Positions 1-7,321 of a stretch of DNA of 15,467 bases are shown piece after piece; the first letter of the stretch is position 1, and every line of letters begins with the position of its first letter. This DNA comes from Ferruginibacter sp. (GTDB lineage Bacteria; Bacteroidota; Bacteroidia; Chitinophagales; Chitinophagaceae). Location of the stretch: assembly GCA_025362765.1 (NCBI GenBank), contig JANYFI010000680.1, positions 1-15,467 of the forward strand. Direction: 5' to 3'. The translations under genes were made by a program, and so were the position numbers. The notes beneath the pieces were generated by a model. That model ran no database searches. It saw only the letters and a list, made by a program, of their open reading frames with translations, and was not told the DNA's origin.

Positions 1-255
1 GAAGGTTTCCAACCATAAGTCGATCTCTTTCATTTTTTGGGGATTGAGTTCGTAATAAATTTCCCTGCCTGTTTGCTGTTGTTTTAATAGCTGACATTCT
101 GTAAGAATTTGAATGTGTTTCGAAATTGTTTGCCGGGAGGAGTCAAAGCTGGAAGCTATTGCTCCTGGCGTCATCGCCTGTAGTGCCAACATTGTCAAAA
201 TAGCCCTTCGTGTCGGGTCGGCAATAGCCTGAAAAACATCACGTCTTATATCCAT
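1..255 (-). CDS. ArsR/SdpR-type winged-helix transcriptional repressor (partial, 3' end beyond window)
   Basis: This gene was read directly on the minus strand. It begins [20 protein letters not shown] and stays open for 85 residues to the window edge, so the C-terminus is missing. The DPTRRAIL segment at residues 13-20 is the hallmark of ArsR-family helix 1. Residues 31-48 ([18 protein letters not shown]) form the DNA-recognition helix-turn-helix, followed by the wing containing [10 protein letters not shown] see no metal-binding ELCVCDL-type cysteine motif; the only cysteine is in TECQLL. That points to the non-metal subgroup often paired with an SRPBCC/AHSA1 protein rather than an arsenic sensor. 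The partner would lie outside the window. Two inverted repeats overlap the promoter just upstream and suggest autorepression. The family call is firm; the ligand is unknown. Confidence 0.88.
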   Translation of the reverse strand, partial: MDIRRDVFQAIADPTRRAILTMLALQAMTPGAIASSFDSSRQTISKHIQILTECQLLKQQQTGREIYYELNPQKMKEIDLWLETF

Positions 256-258
256 TGT

Positions 259-306
259 GCAGTTATATAACTGCAAATATATGCGAAGCTATCTAACTGC
301 GAAAAC
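259..306 (-). promoter_or_regulatory. ArsR promoter with two overlapping operator palindromes
   Basis: On the minus strand, TATATTTG at 281-274 matches the Bacteroidetes -7 consensus TAnnTTTG exactly. A possible -33 element, TTTTC, lies at 305-301 with a 19-nt spacer. The perfect 16-bp palindrome GCAGTTATATAACTGC (259-274) covers the predicted start of transcription. A degenerate copy, GAAGCTATCTAACTGC (285-300), fills the spacer. The shared TAACTGC half-sites at 268-274 and 294-300 are 26 bp apart. A dimeric ArsR-type protein bound at both sites would block the polymerase, so negative autoregulation is inferred. The sequence elements are seen directly; the binding is not demonstrated. Confidence 0.65.
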
Positions 307-537
307 TTCATTTAATTATTTTTTCTAAGGCCACGCTGGGTGAATTTCAATTTGTTGCTGGCTGGTGCGGATCAGCCAGTCAGGGCATTCAATCACAACT
401 GTTGTAGAAATTAACCACTAACAGAAAAGCAGTTGCGCTGCAATAATGCAGAAGGAAATAATTAGTAAAATATTTCTTATCCGCAGTTTAACCATAGTCA
501 ATTGAAAAGCTGTTTGCAGGCGTATTAAAAAAATGAT
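307..537. other. Intergenic stretch with only a tiny hydrophobic ORF
   Basis: No convincing gene is present between the ArsR promoter and the barrel pseudogene. The minus strand holds one 25-codon ORF at 495-418 that reads MVKLRIRNILLIISFCIIAA and then QLLFC. It looks like a single hydrophobic segment or the start of a lost membrane or secreted protein. It has no visible ribosome-binding site and no recognised family, so I do not call it a gene. A short CTGGCT/AGCCAG inverted repeat near 360-381 lacks a T-run. Confidence 0.3.
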
Positions 538-1130
538 TCACTTCATTTTTGCAGGAATGTTACACGTGACCCCTCCGTCCAAAAAGATTTCTCTTGATAA
601 TCTCACTTCTTCAAACAGGCCTACGTGCTCAGAAATAAAATAGCGAAATCCAATGATACCGCCAATGCTCAATGCCTTAATGCTATAATTTAAACTGTCG
701 CGATAAATATTTGTCTTGTCGTATGCAAGCGACCTGCTTGTATACCCGGAAAACGCCCACAGATATACATCTGTGCGTTCATTTTTTATAAACGCCGTCC
801 CTAAATGCAGCGTATACCTAAGCCCAACATCCCACCCTCTCCATGCATCTTTATAACTATCTGTCGGATAATAGTAATCCTCAAATTTATAGTAACTGTC
901 AGTATATGCCCCATAAAGGCCAAGCGAAAACATTTTCCCTAAAAAATATTCACCATATAAATTTACTGTAGGAATAGAACTTGTTTGTGTTTCGGTGAGG
1001 CGATCAGGATATCCATACCTTCATATCCAAGTCCTAAATTAATAGTAAAGATTTTATTATAAGATTGAGTAAAAGCGTTCGTCGAAATTAGAAAGATTGC
1101 TGAAAAAGTAAGGAAAGATTTCAGGTGCAA
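538..1130 (-). pseudogene. Outer-membrane beta-barrel protein, frameshifted
   Basis: The 3' part is a 131-codon frame with alternating aromatic/polar strands and tight turns (for example GWDVGLRYTLHLGTAF, GGIIGFRYFISEHVGLFEEV), typical of small OmpA/OMP_b-brl-like barrels. The frame is open upstream of its first ATG (residues GYPDRLTETQTSSIPTVNLY, then GEYFLGKM). A signal peptide (LHLKSFLTFSAIFLISTNAF, then TQSYNKIFTINLGLGYEG) lies in another frame starting near 1130. The two halves join at about 1013-1018, where one base appears to be missing; the total of 593 nt leaves 2 after division by 3. The only start of the 5' half is TTG, so the original start may also be lost. The result is a disrupted gene of about 197 codons. 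A sequencing error is possible, although the site is not a homopolymer. Confidence 0.65.
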
Positions 1131-1169
1131 TTTTATAATTTTACCCTACAATTTAGGATCTACTTTCTG

Positions 1170-1368
1170 TTAGTACATAAAACCGTATGTCTTATTTTTA
1201 TTTGAATAATATACTTGACGAGCAATAAATAAAATAGTCAATACCGAAAGTCCAATATAAAAATAAATTGATGCTTTAAACAGATATAATATAGCAAAAA
1301 AAGTAGTCCAAAGAAACATAACCCAAAGTTTTGGTGCCAACTGAAAATCGAGTTTGTAGAGTACTCAT
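1170..1368 (-). pseudogene. Small two-helix membrane protein, probably frameshifted near its start
   Basis: A frame ending with TAA at 1172-1170 encodes a sequence containing YKLDFQLAPKLWVMFLWTTF followed by hydrophobic residues and a tail YSNKNKTYGFMY. It has two predicted transmembrane stretches and a polar C-terminus. This frame has no ATG before the internal WVM methionine. An ATG at 1368-1366 opens another frame (MSTLQTRF...) that is offset by one base, and re-joining within the first few codons would give MS-LYKLDFQLAP. I infer a one-base insertion or two-base deletion. Translation from the internal Met could still give a product of about 50 residues. I do not recognise the family. The stretch is visibly richer in A and T than the flanking enzyme genes. 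Confidence 0.4.
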
Positions 1369-1378
1369 TTTTTTTCTG

Positions 1379-1471
1379 TCATAACGAAAATGTCAAATAA
1401 GGTTCAAGCCAACGGTTACGAATTGACGATGGCTCTGGAATCAATGAATTTTCAGCCGGAATAAAGTACAT
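1379..1471 (-). CDS. Possible 30-residue small ORF or gene fragment
   Basis: On the minus strand this reads MYFIPAENSLIPEPSSIRNR and then WLEPYLTFSL, with a TGA stop 10 nt before the ATG at 1368. It is polar with an odd Pro/Glu-rich centre. There are stop codons immediately upstream in frame, so it is either a free-standing micro-ORF or the end of a decayed gene. Its position between the GH28 remnant and the membrane-protein remnant favours decay. I recognise no family and assign no function. Confidence 0.2.
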   Translation of the reverse strand: MYFIPAENSLIPEPSSIRNRWLEPYLTFSL

Positions 1472-1563
1472 TAAACAAACGAATAGTTGAAAGTATAATT
1501 AATAGATCAATAAAGAAGTTTCAGGCAAAACTTCTTGACACCAGCAGGATCGCTTTTTATAAT

Positions 1564-2028
1564 TTACCGTTTTGAACCAACTACCACACCAATTTTATTG
1601 TCTGTAGTAAAACCCGCTAATCTATCAACAGAAATCCTGGAGGCACTTTTATAAATGGGTGATGCGGTGCCTGAAAAATTTGTAATGGTAAGTCCCTCAA
1701 AATTATTCGCTTCAATGCCATGGGTAAAATAGGGCATACGGGTATTTGTCCAGCTAAGTTTAAAATGATCAATGCTTACATTTTTTGCATTGTGAATTAG
1801 AAGACCGGGTATCTCTCTTTCAAACAATTGTTACGCAGGCCGCATCGCCCCACGCAGGTCTATATTTCCGCCTGCTACGTCATTCAATTTGCTATCTGTT
1901 AATTCAAACGTAAGGTTGCTAAAACGTATATCTTCAATGATACTTTCTTTGCTACCAAAAGCGGAAGTATTTATTACGAGGCCCGCCATTGACACGCCGG
2001 ATAATTGTATAAATTTTCTTCTGTTCAT
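1564..2028 (-). pseudogene. GH28 (polygalacturonase-type) remnant with internal deletion and in-frame stop
   Basis: The frame begins MNRRKFIQLSGVSMAGLVIN, a Tat-like signal (RRKF then a hydrophobic run). It passes almost at once into IEDIRFSNLTFEL, which resembles the C-terminal beta-helix of bacterial GH28 enzymes. A TAA stop at 1833-1831 interrupts it after DLRGAMRPA. The same frame then continues uninterrupted with QLFEREIPGLLIHNAKNVSI, DHFKLSW and NFEGLTITNFSG to the stop at 1564. The typical Bacteroidetes GH28 C-terminus reads straight across such a point, so TAA probably replaced a sense codon. A full enzyme has roughly 400-500 residues; here only 154 codons remain and the catalytic Asp-rich core is absent, so a large internal deletion is inferred. 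It starts 5 nt after the GH27 stop and was probably the last gene of the cluster. Confidence 0.65.
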
Positions 2029-2033
2029 TTACC

Positions 2034-3263
2034 TTATTTTTTAGACTTTTTTATTCCTTCAATACTTAACCTGACCATGACTACATCCTGCGGCTGCACA
2101 ACTGTAGCCAGGACTTTACTGGTTGTTCCCATTATTTTTTTTGCCCACACATCCCTGATAGAATAAGTGATTGCATTAAAATCAATCATCGTTTTTGATA
2201 ACGTATCATTTACCACGTTTTCTTTCCAGTTGTAGCTAATGGTAACGGGGTGCTTTGACCGGTTAAAAAAGCAAACTGCAATTTCATTGTTCTTCAATGG
2301 TTTTATCCAGGTATCAACACTGTCTTTTTGCTGGTACAAATATCCCTGCACTCCCAGCGAATCCTGGTCAATGGCGATTGCTTCTTTATTGGTTAAAATA
2401 GCAATGGTTTGTTTGGTCATGCCGCAAAGATCATTGCCTGCAATTAACGGCGCCGCCATCATACACCAAAGCGAAAAATGCGCCCGGCCCTCATTCTCAC
2501 TCATGCCATTGCCCACTTCCATCATATCAGGATCATTCCAGTGACCGGGACCTGCATACTTCCTCAGGTCTTTTTGTTTGTCCATAATTTGTACCGCTCC
2601 CCATCCTTTCCATGTACCGTGGTCTTTTATACAATCAAAACAATTGTAAATATCGCCTGTTGTTCTCCACAACTCCCCAACCTCCGACGCCCATAGCCAT
2701 GGCTGGTTATTGCCCCACTCACAAAGGCTAAAAATAATCGGGCGGCCAGCCACCCGCAAAGCTTTGCTCATAGTAGTGTAGGCTTCTTTTGCATTGAGGC
2801 CTTCGGAACTGCACCAGTCAAATTTTAAATAATCTACACCCAGCGAAGCATACAGGCGGGCATCCTGGTATTCGTATCCTCTTGTGCCGGGATAGCCGCC
2901 ACAGGTTTTTGTTCCGGCGCAATTGTACAATCCAAATTTTAATCCTTTGGAATGCACATAATCTGCTACCGCTTTCATTCCGTGCGGAAATTTTTGCGGA
3001 TCGGGAACGAGGTTGCCCATGGAGTCTCTCTCCATTTTCATCCAGCCATCATCCAGTACAATATAATTATAGCCTGCGGCCGCCATCCCGGAGCTTATCA
3101 AAGAATCCACCGTTTGCATTACCAGCTTTTCACTGATATTCGCCTGGAAAGTATTCCAGCTATTCCAGCCCATTGGCGGAGTGAGCGCAAGGTCTTTATA
3201 TTTTTGCGCCTGCATATTTAAGGTGTACAAAACAGTTATCAGCAATAGCCATTTCTTATGCAT
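2034..3263 (-). CDS. GH27 alpha-galactosidase, secreted
   Basis: This enzyme hydrolyses terminal alpha-galactose, here most likely the side groups of galactomannan, in the periplasm or outside the cell. Residues 1-19 are a Sec signal peptide ending ...NMQA before QKYK. The GH27 opening LALTPPMGWNSWNTF is at 25-39, and VLDDGW (69-74) supplies the paired Asp residues that bind galactose. The catalytic nucleophile is Asp149 in YLKFDWC, and the acid/base is Asp204 in WRTTGDIY. GPGHWNDPDM (238-247) closes the (beta/alpha)8 barrel. A beta-sandwich C-terminal domain follows from about 310. The length of 409 residues fits the family. All key residues are present. The ATG begins 1 nt after the GH5 stop codon, so the two genes are likely co-transcribed and possibly translationally coupled. 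Confidence 0.93.
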   Translation of the reverse strand: MHKKWLLLITVLYTLNMQAQKYKDLALTPPMGWNSWNTFQANISEKLVMQTVDSLISSGMAAAGYNYIVLDDGWMKMERDSMGNLVPDPQKFPHGMKAVADYVHSKGLKFGLYNCAGTKTCGGYPGTRGYEYQDARLYASLGVDYLKFDWCSSEGLNAKEAYTTMSKALRVAGRPIIFSLCEWGNNQPWLWASEVGELWRTTGDIYNCFDCIKDHGTWKGWGAVQIMDKQKDLRKYAGPGHWNDPDMMEVGNGMSENEGRAHFSLWCMMAAPLIAGNDLCGMTKQTIAILTNKEAIAIDQDSLGVQGYLYQQKDSVDTWIKPLKNNEIAVCFFNRSKHPVTISYNWKENVVNDTLSKTMIDFNAITYSIRDVWAKKIMGTTSKVLATVVQPQDVVMVRLSIEGIKKSKK

Positions 3264-3264
3264 G

Positions 3265-4224
3265 CTATTTATTTTTAACTGCTTTAGCCCTTAATAATTC
3301 CCTTGTTTTAATACCAGATTCTTTTAAATCATCTGTTTTCCAGCCACCAAAATCCGAGGCGCTTTTATTCAGTACAGAGCAGGTTTCGTCTTTATCAGAA
3401 ACCGACCAGGTAATCCAGCTTAGCTTTCTCGCCTCCATCCATTTAATCCATTTGTTCCACTCATCATAATCAATTGATCCATTGCCGGTGGCCTGCATGC
3501 CTGCGGATTCCGACACAAAAATGGGCAAGCCTTTTTCTATCGCAGCATCGGTTTTATCCCGAAGGGTTTGCTTATGTGTGCCGGCATAAAAATGCATAGT
3601 GTACATCAGGTTTTTATATCCCAGTATAGGATCTTCGGCGGGCAGGTTTACATCCTGGTCCCAGTGAGGACTGCCCACTAAAATAATATTGTTGCTGTCA
3701 ATTGCCCGGATAGTGCTGATCAGGTCAATGGAATAGGCTTTTACCTCTGGCCATGTTTCCTGGTCGGGCTCGTTAAACAATTCATAAATAATGTTTGGGT
3801 ACTTGCCGTAAGTTGTGGCCATCTCTTTAAAAAATTCACGGGCTTCTTTTAAATTGATATTGTGGCTGTGCCAATCTATGATAACATAAATGCCTTCCAC
3901 TATAGCCTGATCCACTACCGTTTTGATGAGTTTTTTTTGTACTGCGGAATCTTTCAGGTAACCTTTATCAGGCTCTACTCCCAAAGCGGCCCTTACTACA
4001 GAACACTTCCAGTCTTTGTACAACCATTGCACCGCAGAGGCGGTATAAAACCGCGGATGAAAACAACTCCACCCAAAGCTCATTCCGTTTAATACCACGG
4101 GCTTGCCGTACTGATCTGTTAATTGGGTTCCTTCAACTTTTAATTGTCCATGTAATTTTACGGGCTGTGCAATGGAACTTAAAAAAAAGCCAATACAAAG
4201 CAGCGCAATACTAATTTTTTTCAT
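3265..4224 (-). CDS. GH5 (subfamily 2-like) beta-1,4-endoglucanase, secreted
   Basis: I start this gene at the ATG at 4224 because it opens directly into a signal peptide, MKKISIALLCIGFFLSSIAQ. The upstream in-frame ATG at 4287 would add a 21-residue non-signal leader. Mature features in the 319-residue form are VVRAALG (76-82), DWHSH (117-121), YELFNEP (147-153) with acid/base Glu152, and MHFYAGTH (210-217). LPIFVSESAG follows with nucleophile Glu239, then WSVSDKDETCSVL (273-285). The last motif is characteristic of GH5_2 cellulases. The usual Trp after the nucleophile is Ser here, which I believe occurs in a branch of the subfamily reading SE-x-AG-M. In this cluster it probably cuts the glucose-containing stretches of glucomannan. 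Activity on mannan itself cannot be excluded from sequence. Confidence 0.85.
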   Translation of the reverse strand: MKKISIALLCIGFFLSSIAQPVKLHGQLKVEGTQLTDQYGKPVVLNGMSFGWSCFHPRFYTASAVQWLYKDWKCSVVRAALGVEPDKGYLKDSAVQKKLIKTVVDQAIVEGIYVIIDWHSHNINLKEAREFFKEMATTYGKYPNIIYELFNEPDQETWPEVKAYSIDLISTIRAIDSNNIILVGSPHWDQDVNLPAEDPILGYKNLMYTMHFYAGTHKQTLRDKTDAAIEKGLPIFVSESAGMQATGNGSIDYDEWNKWIKWMEARKLSWITWSVSDKDETCSVLNKSASDFGGWKTDDLKESGIKTRELLRAKAVKNK

Positions 4225-4283
4225 TGCTGTTAATTTAGATAAATGTAGTGTTAAGTTGTTTGTGAATGGTTGAATGGTGAATT

Positions 4284-4632
4284 TCATCGTTGATCGTTTA
4301 TACCTTGATACGTCTTTTTATCTTTTACAATTAAAAATTGTTGACCGATTGAATGCATAAAACCGCGCCGATTTAAATTATAGTTAAATTTAGCACTACG
4401 GATTCCCGGCCTTATTTTAAAACCGCCGGACTCTGTTACCGCTTCTAATTGTGCATATGCAAATGGCAGCGCATTTTTTTTACTGTTGAAAGTAACGTTT
4501 TTTGTTTCGCCGGCCTTCAAATCAATTTTCAGTATCCCTTTCACAGCGGGTTCAATATAGGTAAGCAGCCTTGATTGGATTAAGTTGATCAATTAATTAT
4601 CATCCCCCTATAAAAAACTATTGCTTTTTCAT
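4284..4632 (-). pseudogene. GH3 beta-glucosidase remnant (C-terminal fibronectin III-like domain only)
   Basis: A 102-codon frame starting at a TTG (4592) contains IEPAVKGILKIDLKAGETKN, then VTFN, and later ESGGFKIRPGIRSA. This follows the pattern of the fibronectin III-like domain that ends GH3 enzymes (P-V-K-x-L-x-x-F-x-K-I-x-L-x-x-G-E-x-K-x-V-x-F, then G-x-F-x-I-x-x-G). No GH3 catalytic domains (normally over 600 residues) are present. The last 25 or so residues do not fit the domain. Forty bases upstream, ATGAAAAAGCAATAG at 4632-4618 looks like the start of a secreted-protein gene closed at once by a stop. The likely history is an internal deletion that left both ends. The 4-nt overlap of its stop with the ATG at 4287 is probably coincidental. 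The fold match is by eye. Confidence 0.5.
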
Positions 4633-4691
4633 ATCGTTCGTTTAACTATCCTGGCTGTTTACAATATTTGTTATCAACTTTATTATAGATT

Positions 4692-5882
4692 TTAGATAGC
4701 CCTTCCAATTCTGTTGATCAGTTCAATACAGGCCCTGCTATTGTGATAGGGACATTTCCACAAGCCCGCTTTATCCTGCTGTTGCATTGGCTGATTGTTT
4801 TCCGTAAGGCCCCAAATCCATTCGCCATTGTTTGCTTTAATTCTTTTTTTTACAAAAGACCAGCTATTAAACGAGTGCTGTAAATACTGCATATCGCCCG
4901 TTATCTGCCAGCTATTAAAAAAGCCTATCATGGCTTCTGCCTGCGGCCACCAGTGTTTTTCTTTTACCAAATGACTCCCTTCCTTTTCGTACCATAATCC
5001 GCCATCCACGTCAAGCCCCTGCGTTGCGGCGCCTGATATTTTTACCGCTATTTCCTTTAGCTGTTTTACCAGTGTGGCATCATTGATGACTTCTGCAGCT
5101 TCCAGCAATAACCAGGCGGCTTCTATATCATGCCCGTAAGAAATAATATTACCCTTCACATTCCATGCCTCATCAAAAAATAAATTCAGGTGCCAGTTGC
5201 TTTTATTGATGATATGATCAGTAAAATTTGCCAGCAACAAGGCTATGCTATTGCGCAGGCGTTCGTTTGGCCAGATGCGGTATAAATTGGTATACGCTTC
5301 CAGAATATGCAGGTGCGTATTCATGGTCTTCTTTTCGTTGGCGTCTTTGTTGCTCAGGCGCAGGTCAGCAATCGGTTGCCAGTTACGGGTAAAAGCTTCG
5401 AGGTAACCGGTTTCAACAGCATCAAAACTATGCTGCTCAATTAAGTGGTATAATTCAATGGCCTTTTGCTTCGTCTCTTCCAGTTGGGTTGCAAGGTAGT
5501 ATTCGCTGAAGGCGTACAGCAGGAAGGCGATGGCGTAGATTTGTTTTTTTGTATCCAGCGGATCACCTGCATAAGTTACCGTCCAATAAATGCCGCCGTA
5601 GGTTAAGTCAATAAAATGTTGGTTGATGTAGTCGTATGCCCGCTTTGCCAAGGGTAGGTATTGTTGATGACCCGTGCAGTTGTACGCCGCAGCAAAAGAC
5701 CAGAGTATTCTTGCATTCAATACAGCACCTTTGGGAGCGGTATTATCTATTCTATTTTCATGATCAATTTTACCATAAAAACCTCCATACTTTTCATCTG
5801 GCGCATATTGCATCCAGTAGTCCAAAATATCCGCTAACTCTTTTTGCAGTTCTTCACCATACTGTTGCAGAGAGTTGATCAT
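4692..5882 (-). CDS. AGE-family 2-epimerase (cellobiose/mannobiose 2-epimerase)
   Basis: This cytoplasmic enzyme (no signal peptide, 396 residues) interconverts glucose and mannose at the reducing end of beta-1,4 disaccharides. Next to GH130 and GH26 its likely job is mannobiose to mannosylglucose. Conserved elements are LNARILWSF (55-63) with Arg58, MNTHLHILEAY (187-197) with His190, LFFDEAW (234-240), and SYGHDIEAAWLL (248-259) with His251. KHWWPQAEAMIGF (309-321) and KAGLWKCPYHNSRACIE (371-387) with His380 follow. By family comparison the three histidines and the arginine correspond to the catalytic set of known cellobiose epimerases. It is an (alpha/alpha)6 barrel throughout. Renin-binding-protein type N-acylglucosamine epimerases are the alternative, but LFFDEAW and the GH130 neighbour favour the disaccharide enzyme. 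A gap of 91 nt separates it from the GH130 gene before it. Confidence 0.88.
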   Translation of the reverse strand: MINSLQQYGEELQKELADILDYWMQYAPDEKYGGFYGKIDHENRIDNTAPKGAVLNARILWSFAAAYNCTGHQQYLPLAKRAYDYINQHFIDLTYGGIYWTVTYAGDPLDTKKQIYAIAFLLYAFSEYYLATQLEETKQKAIELYHLIEQHSFDAVETGYLEAFTRNWQPIADLRLSNKDANEKKTMNTHLHILEAYTNLYRIWPNERLRNSIALLLANFTDHIINKSNWHLNLFFDEAWNVKGNIISYGHDIEAAWLLLEAAEVINDATLVKQLKEIAVKISGAATQGLDVDGGLWYEKEGSHLVKEKHWWPQAEAMIGFFNSWQITGDMQYLQHSFNSWSFVKKRIKANNGEWIWGLTENNQPMQQQDKAGLWKCPYHNSRACIELINRIGRAI

Positions 5883-5973
5883 TTTATTTTTAGATGTATT
5901 TATTGCTGCTATTATTCAATCAAAAAAATCCACAGCTGCCTGCGCCAGGTAATTTCGTGTAAACATTCAATTA

Positions 5974-7179
5974 TTATACAAATTTCGGTTGTAATGTATC
6001 TTCTGCATTAATAAGTTTATTGACATCAATAATACTATTAATAAGGTCAACAGATGCCGCGGAACTCCATCCGTCTTCAGGTGTATTGGTTACATAATCT
6101 ATTAATTGGTTAATAGTGGAAGTTGCTACATGCATCCGGCTATCAGATGATGCGTAATAAATAAATACCTTACCATCTTCCTCCATAATCCAGCCATTGC
6201 TGAATACTACATTGCTTACATCTCCTATGCGCTCTTCGCCTTCAGGCGCCAAAAAATAACCTCCCGGCTTGTGTATCACTTTTGTAATATCCTTCAGGTC
6301 AGTCATAAACATATACAATGTGTAGCGAAGTCCGGCCGCTGTATTTCTTACGCCGTGCGCCAGGTGTAGCCACCCTTTGCCTGTTTTAATAGGCGCAGGC
6401 CCAAGACCATTTTTCATTTCAAAAATAGAATGATATACTCTCGGGTCAATCACTGTTTCCTTTTCAATTACCGCATTGGTAATATCGGGTGCCAAGCCAA
6501 AACCAATTCCGCCGCCTTCGCCTGCTTCTATAAAACTATCCTGCGGCCTTGTATAAAAAGCATATTGTCCCCGCACAAATTCAGGATGCAGTACCACATT
6601 TCTTTGTTGGGCGGAAGGCGTTTTTAAATCAGGTAATCGCTCCCATTGCAGCAGGTCCTTTGTTCTGGTGATACCACACTGAGCAACCGCGGCAGACTGG
6701 TCGCCGGGAGGAGCGTTGGGGTCTTTTCTTTCCGTACAAAAAAGACCGTAAATCCATCCGTCTTCATGTGCTGTCAACCGCATATCATAAATATTGGTGT
6801 CCCGCACCTCCGTTTCAGGCATCAACACCGGGTATTGCCAAAAAGTAAAATTGTCAATTCCATTGACACTCTCCGCTACCGCAAAAAACGATTTTCTGTC
6901 TGCCCCTTCCACCCTCGCCACCAGCAAATATTTATTATTCCATTTGATAGCGCCGGCATTAAATGTTGCGTTGATGCCCACCCGCTCCATTAGAAATGGA
7001 TTGGTTGTTTCATTTAAATCGTAGCGCCAAAAAACAGGCGTGTGTGCAGCGGTAAGTATGGTGTTTTCATACCGGTCGAAAACGCCGTTGCCATTGATAA
7101 TTTTCTTATTAGGTTTTGTTAACAGTGCCTGTTGCATGGCATGTAATTGTTGTAAACGGGTTTTAAACTGATTTGGCAT
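5974..7179 (-). CDS. GH130 4-O-beta-D-mannosyl-D-glucose phosphorylase
   Basis: This cytoplasmic enzyme converts mannosylglucose plus phosphate into alpha-mannose 1-phosphate and glucose, the last dedicated step of intracellular mannobiose use in the Bacteroides fragilis-type pathway. There is no signal peptide, and the length of 401 residues is normal. Visible features are [19 protein letters not shown] (60-78), YLLVARVEG (84-92), and [12 protein letters not shown] (125-136), where Asp132 fits the general acid. Later come [32 protein letters not shown], and the blade-end [20 protein letters not shown] (an acidic, Tyr-rich motif of the five-bladed propeller). The neighbouring epimerase makes its presumed substrate, which supports the subfamily 1 assignment over phosphorylases of mannooligosaccharides or mannosyl-N-acetylglucosamine. 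All visible key residues are intact. Confidence 0.9.
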   Translation of the reverse strand: MPNQFKTRLQQLHAMQQALLTKPNKKIINGNGVFDRYENTILTAAHTPVFWRYDLNETTNPFLMERVGINATFNAGAIKWNNKYLLVARVEGADRKSFFAVAESVNGIDNFTFWQYPVLMPETEVRDTNIYDMRLTAHEDGWIYGLFCTERKDPNAPPGDQSAAVAQCGITRTKDLLQWERLPDLKTPSAQQRNVVLHPEFVRGQYAFYTRPQDSFIEAGEGGGIGFGLAPDITNAVIEKETVIDPRVYHSIFEMKNGLGPAPIKTGKGWLHLAHGVRNTAAGLRYTLYMFMTDLKDITKVIHKPGGYFLAPEGEERIGDVSNVVFSNGWIMEEDGKVFIYYASSDSRMHVATSTINQLIDYVTNTPEDGWSSAASVDLINSIIDVNKLINAEDTLQPKFV

Positions 7180-7321
7180 ATTACTTATTTAGGAATTATA
7201 GGTTTGCAAAATATTGTATTACTATTTACAAAACGTTTATGGATTTTTACAAGATATGGGTTTCAATGGCTCAAATTGCCGCTACATTATTGCCTTGATC
7301 TAACATAAGCTGTCGGCAACA
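7180..7321. other. Spacer between GH26 and GH130 genes
   Basis: This 142-nt AT-rich gap is larger than the other spacers of the cluster. It carries the inverted pair TTGCCG/CGGCAA about 40 nt apart and, toward the GH130 start on the minus strand, TATTTTGCAAAC, a near match to the -7 element. It may therefore hold an internal promoter or a processing hairpin. There is no T-run and no ORF. This is where a permease gene would often sit in related clusters, but none is present. Confidence 0.3.

Noticed and set aside
1013..1018. Programmed ribosomal frameshift in the barrel gene
   Set aside because: No slippery heptamer or following pseudoknot is visible at the junction, and the 5' frame lacks an ATG start, so decay or an error is simpler.
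2239..3221. Four plus-strand ORFs of 72-101 codons opposite the GH27 gene
   Set aside because: They lie wholly within a strongly supported minus-strand gene, have no family features, and show the composition of antisense shadows.
4222..4287. Longer GH5 start overlapping the GH3 remnant by 4 nt (ATGA-type coupling)
   Set aside because: The extra 21 residues precede a perfect signal peptide and would disrupt it; the overlap partner is a pseudogene.
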